64,000 nucleotides of DNA, taken from NCBI RefSeq assembly GCF_036323735.1, contig NW_026947409.1:482810-546809 (forward strand). The letters run 5' to 3'. Source of the DNA: Rattus norvegicus (Eukaryota > Chordata > Mammalia > Rodentia > Muridae). This document shows, piece after piece, positions 56,806 to 64,000 of the stretch (position 1 is the first letter of the stretch; each line of letters starts with the position of its first letter). Made by a program: the position numbers and the translations under genes. The notes below the pieces were generated by a model. It ran no database searches and was not told where the DNA came from. It worked only from the letters and a program-made list of their open reading frames with translations.

Positions 56806-58525
56806 AGTATATTCATTTGTTTATATTTTGAATGTCATTGCCCAAACTGGTATTTTTCTTGAATTCCCAAACCCATTTTGATCCTCTTCGTTTCTAATAT
56901 GGTGCTCCCCCATCTCCTTGCCCACTTCCACTTTAACCCTCCAACATCCCCCTTCTCTGGGATATGACGTCTCCACAGGACCAATTGACTACCTTCCCAG
57001 ATATGGCAGATGAGGCAGTTGTCTTCTCCATATGTTCTACGGTCTATGTAGCAGAAGCCATTGCCTGAACCAAGTATTTTCTAGTTGGTAGTAAATTTCC
57101 TGAGTCTCTGAAATGTAAACTTAATGAGTCTGTTGTTCTACATATTAGACTCCAATCTCCTTCAGATCCTTCAGGCATTCCCCTAACTCTTCTTTTCTGG
57201 CTGTCAGGTTCTGTCCAATGGTTAGCTGTATCTACATCTGTCATGGTCAGATGATGGCGGAGCCCCTCAGAGGACAGACATATTAGAGTCTTATCTGCAA
57301 GCACATCTTGAAATCAGGAATAGGGCCAGGATTTAGAGTCTGTGGATGAAATGATTCTTATAATGGGGAGGTCTCCTAAGGGTCTTCCCTTCAGTCTTTG
57401 CTCTGTTTTTGTATTTGCATATTTGTAGGCATTGGATATATATAGAATAAAGATTTTGAACTGTGTGGGCAGCACCATTCCTTCACAGGTGTGCATGTCT
57501 AGCTACAGGTGGCAGTCTCTAGTGGTTCTATCTCTTTCCTGCTTGGTATTTCAACTACCATCATCCCATTAGGTTTATGGGATCCTCTTGCATCCCTGGC
57601 ACCTGGGACATTCCTGGGGATACCCAAGTTCACCACCCAACACTGATGCTTATTGTCATTTATTCCACTTTTCCGCTGGAATCCTCTCTTGTCTCTTTTC
57701 ATTGTTGCAAATCCCCCCACTTTGTCCATCATTCTCTACCTCTAAATAAGTCCCTCCATCCCTCTGCCTTCCATGATTATTTTCTTCTCCCTTCTAAGTT
57801 GGTTGCATGCATCAGCAATTTGGCCTTCTAACGTGTTACCCTTCTTGTGGTAAATGGTCTGTATAGTGGGAATTCTGAGCTTTGGGGCTAACATCCACTT
57901 GTCACTAAGTTCATCCCGTGTTATTTCCTTTTTTATCTCTAACTTCACTAATTTCCAGCTCCATTCCTTTGCCTAAAATTTCTAGGTGTCCTCATTTTTA
58001 ATACCTGAGTAGTGTTCCTTTGTTTAAATATAACACACTTTCTCTATTTATTCCTCAGTGGAATTGAGCTATATCACAATGTTTCCAGCATTTGACTATT
58101 GTAAGTAAGGCTACTGTGAACCTGATCAACCACATGTCCTTGTTGTATGTGGATCATGTTTGTGTATATGTGTTGAAGTGAGTGGTAAAGCTGGTTCTCC
58201 AGGTGAAGCCATTTGCAATTTTCTCTGAACCTCCACATTGATATCCAAAGTGGCTGTACAGGTACTAATCTCACCAGCAATAGACGAGTGTACCACATTG
58301 TCTACATCCTAGCTTAGTCTGCTACTGCAACAGTTTTATATCTTAATCATTGTTATTGGTGTAATGTAGAATCTCTGGTTCATTTTGATTTGCCTTTTTC
58401 TGATAACTGTGGATGTTGAACATTTCTTGATGTTTTTCTCAGCTATTGATATACCTCAGTTGAGAATTCTTGGTTTAGCTCTCTAACCAATTTTAAAAGT
58501 TTGGATATTTGGTTGTCTGGGGCAG
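56806..58525 (-). mobile_element. Old LINE-1 3' end, minus strand
   Basis: tatattttgaatgtcattgc at the left is the 3' terminal complement, followed by the C-rich 3' UTR complement (ctcccccatctccttgccca, cagtctttgctctgtttttg) and, from about 57900, the ORF2 3' region complement (gtggctgtacaggtactaat, acatcctagcttag). Many substitutions and no open frame of note. Confidence 0.87.
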
Positions 58526-60183
58526 TAAGGAAGGTGATATCAATGTGGAGGGGACAACCACTATAAAAGGTGAGGGGAAGGGTTTAGGGGTGATGGACAG
58601 GAAATATAAAAAGAATTAAAATGCACATAATTACACAATTTAATAAAAATGGAAAAAAGTAATCTTCCACTTCTAACATTTTACTGTTAAATAAATGTAG
58701 CTTTGAGATTTTATAAAATGTATATCCTACGGAAATTAAAATTGTATATGCACATAGAAGACAAGTGCTCAGCACTGTGTGTGCTGGTTATCTGGAGCCT
58801 GAGAATTATACTTGTGTTCTAGATCTAACTTTTAGAATATTTTTAGGACTGTTTTTAAAAATTATTTGTACAAAATATCTGAGCCTGACACTTCTATGTT
58901 GAATATGTCCAACTGCTTTTACAAAGATACAGAAAAGTTACTTAATCTTTTCAAAAATTTGTCAAATATATTTCAACACTGACTCAATATGAATTAGGGT
59001 GGATATTATAAGGTATTATTAACCTACTGTTTTCATATAAAAGCAAATTCTGTACCTAGTAATTTATTGAATCTTTTTATTTTTTATACTTTATGAAATA
59101 TCAAAATCTACATTTGCATCCCATTATCATTTACTTATAATATTAATTTCATATATTGTAATATGGCATAGATGCAATGGAAAATGGGAGAAATATGAGG
59201 ACTGCTGAGAAGCATACAATCTCCTCTTTGTGAAGCTTGGCATATATCAAAATCAGAAAAGTAGAGTGACTGAAAGTCATATGTAAAAACGAAATTATTA
59301 CAAATTGTGTATATGTATGAAAATGATAAGCAAGCTTCATCTTTAAGATTTTTAGTATTTAAAGGGAAAGTTACTTTAGATTGGTTTTATTGGAGGTCTT
59401 TCTGAGGAGATTATTAGTTCTTAGTAACAAATGCCCACAAATATGATACTGTGCTATGTTTATTATTTTAAATTAATAATACCTGGATTAGGCACATGCT
59501 GGAAGAAGTTTCATCCACTATACTCCTGTCTGTTTAGAGATTGGATATACCAAAGATGAAAAGGGTTATCTTCGGTTCCTTATTGAATTTATTTAAATAA
59601 ATGAATGTTTTAAAAAAGAAATATTAAAGAATATAACCATAACTGAACAGGTTTTTGTCACAGATTATTGTTTTGTTCTCAGTATAGAGTTATTTCACTA
59701 AAGAGTCATGCATATTGTTAGTTTATCTGATTCATTCATCACATTAAGTCATACAATAACCTTCAGCATGTTCAAGTTAGCAACATCAATATTGTAACAT
59801 GTACCAAATTTCAACTTTATTTTCTTTTCTGCTCTATTACACTTTGATGCCATTTTTTCTAGTATTTACCATGGATTTATAAATAAACCTGCTTATGTAA
59901 TCCACTCAGAGTAACGTGTAAATATTCTTCAACAACTTTCCCTCAATATGAAAGTTCAGGTCTTTTACACTTTTTTTTTTACAATTGCATGAAGCACTTC
60001 CCTGCATGAGGTCTTCTACAAACTCTTCTTCTTTTCCACAAGTGTTCCTCCTATGCTTCCTGTCACATAGACAGCTTTCAGTTTTAGGTCTGAGAAGAAC
60101 CAGCACTTTGTAACAACTTTGTTTTTCTTGTCTAAAATTTCTTTGGAACAAACTGTTGGTACATAATTTACTAGGGGAAAAAT
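58526..60183. other. AT-rich intergenic DNA
   Basis: No repeat family or coding motif identified. Short frames have no recognisable domains. Confidence 0.45.
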
Positions 60184-60193
60184 AGATCATTTT

Positions 60194-60281
60194 GGTTTTG
60201 GGGATTTAGCTCATTGGGAGAGTGCTTGCCTAGCAAGCTCAAGGCCCTGGGTTCGGTCCCCAGCTCCGAAAAAAAATAAAA
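60194..60281 (+). mobile_element. ID SINE with perfect TSD
   Basis: ggttttggggatttagctca, tgcctagcaagctcaaggcc, ctgggttcggtccccagctc, A-rich tail. Target duplication agatcatttt at 60184-60193 and 60282-60291, perfect. Confidence 0.97.
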
Positions 60282-60864
60282 AGATCATTTTATTATCTCA
60301 TATAACGAGCAGTTAAAAAATGATTGATGTTGAAAATAGTACTGAAAACAGAGAAGGGGATAGTGATCACATTTGTGACAGAGAAATAATAGTTACCTCT
60401 ACGAGAGCAATGTTAGTAAAGATTAAAAGTGATTCATCATGAATAATTTTCATGATAGCATATGAGGATCTATTAGAGACTTATATAGTGATAGGATTTG
60501 AGGTAGAATTCAGAGCAGGGTGTAAATTGACGGTTGATTTGAACATGGATAAAAAGTATGATGTTATGCATTTAAGGAACAAAGACAACATGATGGAATA
60601 ATTTGACAGATTGATGTAAATGAGGTTAAGTATTTCATGTTTTTATCTACCTGGGTGGAAGTGTCAAATAGACATTTTATTTTAAAGATTATGTCTGACA
60701 TATCTCCCTTAGGTATTAAAATATGAACAAAATTCACATTTAAAATTTTGCTCCATATTAGAAGATATTTTAATCTTTCAATACTAATTATTTCATAATT
60801 GATGATTCTGAGTTTGTGTTATTTGTCTACTTATCATCTGTGATCTTTCATCAATGTAACTATG

Positions 60865-60920
60865 CATGTATGAATGTATGTATGTATGTATCTATATATC
60901 TATATATCTTTCTATCTATC
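60865..60920. repeat. (TATG)n-(TATC)n microsatellite
   Basis: Five to six TATG units, then TATC/TATA units. Confidence 0.92.
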
Positions 60921-61255
60921 ACTCTGATCTATCACATATTGAAGTCATTTGATATAGTTTCTACCTCACATAGGTCTAATAGTATCCTGAAATTATATCA
61001 CATGCTGGAAAAGCTAATTAGTTATGTCTCATGCTAAAACATATATACAGTCACATAACTAAAGTAAATATTTGTGTTTTTATGAAAAAGATAAAAAATT
61101 TGATAGCAAAAAAATTAATGACCCATATTGAATCTATTTTCTGAGCAGTACTTTAAAATGAATCAAAATTAATGAAGCAGCTTTTAAAATTCTTGAGTCC
61201 TGATGAATATATGAGAAAAATTTCATAATATTAGAAAATAGAGTGTATTTGTATG

Positions 61256-61285
61256 TTACATATATATACACATATACACATACAA

Positions 61286-61316
<31 letters not shown>

Positions 61317-61478
61317 CTCATGTGGCCACATAAACATATATACATATACACATATATAAACAAGTATACAAAATATAAACATATGTCCTTATGTACACAT
61401 ACACATATATACAAATATACACATACATACATACTTACATACGTACATACATATATCTATACCTACATAGATACATGC
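61256..61478. repeat. (TATA/CATA/TACA)n microsatellite
   Basis: About 220 bp of TA blocks mixed with ACATA/CATACATAC units, broken by one short unique piece (ctcatgtggccacataaa, itself a small palindrome). Frames on both strands are artefacts. Confidence 0.93.
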
Positions 61479-61479
61479 T

Positions 61480-63010
61480 TTTACAAAGCAAAATCCTTGC
61501 TTTAAAAGAATTTGCCTAGGCATGACGTATATGGTTTAGCCAAATAAGAGAAAAATGATGTTATTGCTAAATGGCTCTAACTGAGTTCTCATTTCTGCTG
61601 GTTTAACATGATGATGGTTCTACCAATCTGACTTCTATGTACTTGGGGACTGAAATGATGTCCTTTGCTACTCTAACTCAATCATACACTTTCTCCAAAA
61701 ATAAGTCATTCCTTATCCCTACAACTAGATGGCATGTGCCTTTAACCACACATAATAGGAGAATTAACAGAAAAGCCTCATGTCTTACAAACATTATTTT
61801 ATAAACTTGCTTGAAATCATAGTTTTGATAATTATCATTTTGACCAAAGGCACCATCAGGCTTACATATTCACCTTTTTCTAACTAACTGTATTTTATTT
61901 AATACAAGGGTAAGAATAAGTTACTGCTTTTGAGGTGGTTTTAAGAGTTTGCAGTACCATTACAGATCATAGATTGTAAGTGTTTTTAAACTTTTTATAT
62001 TGGAAACATGGTCAAAGGATCTACACTGTCTTGATTTTTCTCCTCTCATCACATATTGAATTACCCATTTCAACATTAGCAGCAATAGGTGTAAATGATT
62101 GGAATACCCTCTATCCCTCTGAGGAGAAAATGATGCACAGGATTACTCAGCTACAGTAATATATTTGTAGCAGCAACAAACATTGCCAACATCTTATATT
62201 GTTCCAATTGAAATGTGGCTATGCAGACTTAGAGAAACAAAGAAAGCAGCAGCAACAATGTTTGTGGATCTTGAGTCTCTGCTGATCTTCAATTCCCTGA
62301 GAGAAGCACAGCATAGAACTTCTCTCTGTCCAGCTTACTGACAGAAGCCTGGCTGTCCTACTAGGTTGTGCCACTGCTGCTGTTTCCTGTTTGTTATGAC
62401 AACTCTACAGAACTGAACTAATAGTGTATTCATGAAATGTTTGCTAATGGAACAAGCTACGTATTCCAACTTGAGAACAAAAATTTTGCTTTCCAGAAAA
62501 CACAGATGGGAGTTGCTCCAATGAACTTTTCTAAACAGGGCCACCACCCACAATCCACAATACCCCCCATCCTTTCTTTTACCTCTGGTTGCTGGAGGGC
62601 TACAGGGATGTTAAGCTTTTAAGAGTCGTCAGCAAATATTGATATTTGGAAAAAATTAAGTTTATCTTGAAGAAATATGAGCTGTGGGCTATCCTTGGGG
62701 TGTAATATCACTCAGGCATTTGACGTATGCTACATGGAAGGAACCTGAGGATACCAAGTTAACAGCAAAATGACTGATATTTTCTGGTGCTGCATATATC
62801 AATGAATATAAAGTTTTTTATCAACAGTGGTAAGAAGCAGGAGGTTTGGCGTCTGGGAGGAGAGAGAAGGAAGATGGTTACTATGTGTAAAATGCATGGC
62901 ATCTCAGCTCCATAAATTCAAAGAGATCTGGGTCAGAGAGGGAGTGACAGGCACACACCAGAGATACTGAGCACTATACAAAAAGTGGTAAAATGCTAAG
63001 TTTTTTGCTG
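61480..63010. other. Intergenic, possible unassigned repeat at about 62265-62620
   Basis: No gene seen. 62265-62620 is richer in G+C and has the composition of a dispersed repeat (ctgctgctgtttcctgtttg, aattttgctttccagaaaac, gggagttgctccaatgaac), but I cannot place it in a family. Confidence 0.35.
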
Positions 63011-63026
63011 TATATATTTTGATACC

Positions 63027-63066
63027 AAACCAAACCAAACCAAACAAAACAAAACAAAAAAAAAAG
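63027..63066. repeat. (CCAAA)n/(CAAAA)n tract
   Basis: Four CCAAA units pass into CAAAA and poly-A. Probably a retroposon tail. Confidence 0.9.
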
Positions 63067-63579
63067 AAATAAAGAACCATGTGTGTGTGTAAAGATCTGC
63101 TGAAAGTAATTTGTCTGAGGCTCTCAATATTCAACACTAAATAAATAATCTAAAATAAATGATGACCCACTCACTCATGGAGCTGGCCACCGAGTAATAT
63201 TGGCAATAGTCTTTTGAAACAGCACTGAAACCCATAGCAAGTGTTCATTGCACAATATGTGGAAAATATTTGCATGTTTTTTTTTCAGTGTGAATCAAGC
63301 TCTGGTTGCATGTGTTCATGCATTTGTGTGAACATTAAGCTTCCTGAGGTTCAGGCTCACTGACCATTGTTTTCCTGCTGCAAGGACAGCACTGTCAGCA
63401 GTGAATCATAATAAGCTGTTGTCCAGTGAATGAAGAAGGAAGTGAGGGACTAAATACCAATAAGAGTACACATGGAAGCATCCATGACTTCAGCCTCATA
63501 TGTAGAAGAGGATGTCATTTTCCGGCATAAATAGGATGAAAGGCCTGGGTCCTATGAAGTCTGGTTTCCCTTGTTTAGG

Positions 63580-63727
63580 GGAAGGCCAGAGTGTTGAGGT
63601 GTGAGTGGACAGGCAGGATTGGCAGCAAACTCACAGAAGCATGGGGGGGGTGGATGGGAAAGAGGGGAACCAGGAAGGCTATAACATTTGAAATGTAAAT
63701 ACATAAAATATCCAATTAAAAAAGAAG
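63580..63727 (+). mobile_element. LINE-1 3' terminal fragment
   Basis: gaaggccagagtgttgaggt, a G-rich run (gggggggtggatgggaaaga), then aacatttgaaatgtaaatac and aaatatccaattaaaaaaga, the usual terminus of rodent L1. Only about 145 bp long. Confidence 0.85.
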
Positions 63728-64000
63728 GACATGAGTGAGAAAGGAACAGGAGGCTAACCTCAAAGAAATGAGAGCTTCTAGATGCTGGCTTAAGTTAAAA
63801 GATTCAAGAATCTTCATTATGTATGAAAGACAAGGGTCAGCAGACTATAGCATTTCTTGTTCTTAAAGGAAAGTAATTGAAATAATAGTTCCATTTTCTT
63901 ATATGAACACATAAACTCATTGGAAAGAAAAATAGACAGTTGGTATTACTGGTTTTATTGGTTAAGAAGAATTGGCATATCTTCCAACATAGCTTAAACC

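Overview
The window is mammalian, almost certainly rat, nuclear DNA. Eight BC1/ID SINEs, B1, B2 and B3 SINEs, rodent L1 copies and murine-type endogenous retroviruses (ERVs) all point to a murid, and the ID load points to rat. I found no intact protein-coding gene, no tRNA or rRNA gene and no convincing cellular exon. The open reading frames are short. They are either relics of L1 or retroviral genes, or chance frames in simple repeats and AT-rich DNA. There is no CRISPR array, operon or other prokaryotic feature.

Layout. 1-2845: 5'-truncated L1 on the minus strand, carrying an ID insertion. 2946-3258: B1 and B2. 3375-3960: solo gammaretrovirus-like LTR on the plus strand. 5387-11887: a non-coding, betaretrovirus/ETn-like provirus on the minus strand (Lys-type primer-binding site), with an unusual LTR-PBS-leader unit repeated at its 3' end. 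About 12420-13053: a second solo ERV1 LTR on the plus strand. 14590-15410: old SINEs, one apparently split by an LTR-like element. 19842-26223: a decayed ERV1 provirus on the minus strand (Pro-type primer-binding site) with recognisable gag, protease, RNase H, integrase and env transmembrane relics. Most of its reverse transcriptase is gone, and it seems to sit inside an older plus-strand LTR.

28335-29929: 3' end of an L1 on the plus strand. 33660-34812: a fold-back inverted duplication of 415 bp arms, three mismatches apart, around a 323 bp spacer. 37365-38890 and 56806-58525: old L1 3' ends on the minus strand. 46246-52560: a unit of about 2.35 kb in three tandem copies plus the start of a fourth, each holding a minus-strand L1 3' fragment. 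One site in that unit has become a long TA microsatellite in two copies but not in the third. The rest is AT-rich intergenic DNA with microsatellites and scattered SINEs.

Nothing here works together as a pathway. The window records retroelement insertion, nesting, recombination between LTRs, tandem duplication and a local inverted duplication. The items most worth checking are the near-perfect inverted duplication, the tandem triplication, and the shared oddity of the two proviruses: a primer-binding site downstream of the 3' LTR as well as the 5' LTR. Repeat family names come from recognising diagnostic motifs by eye, not from a database search.
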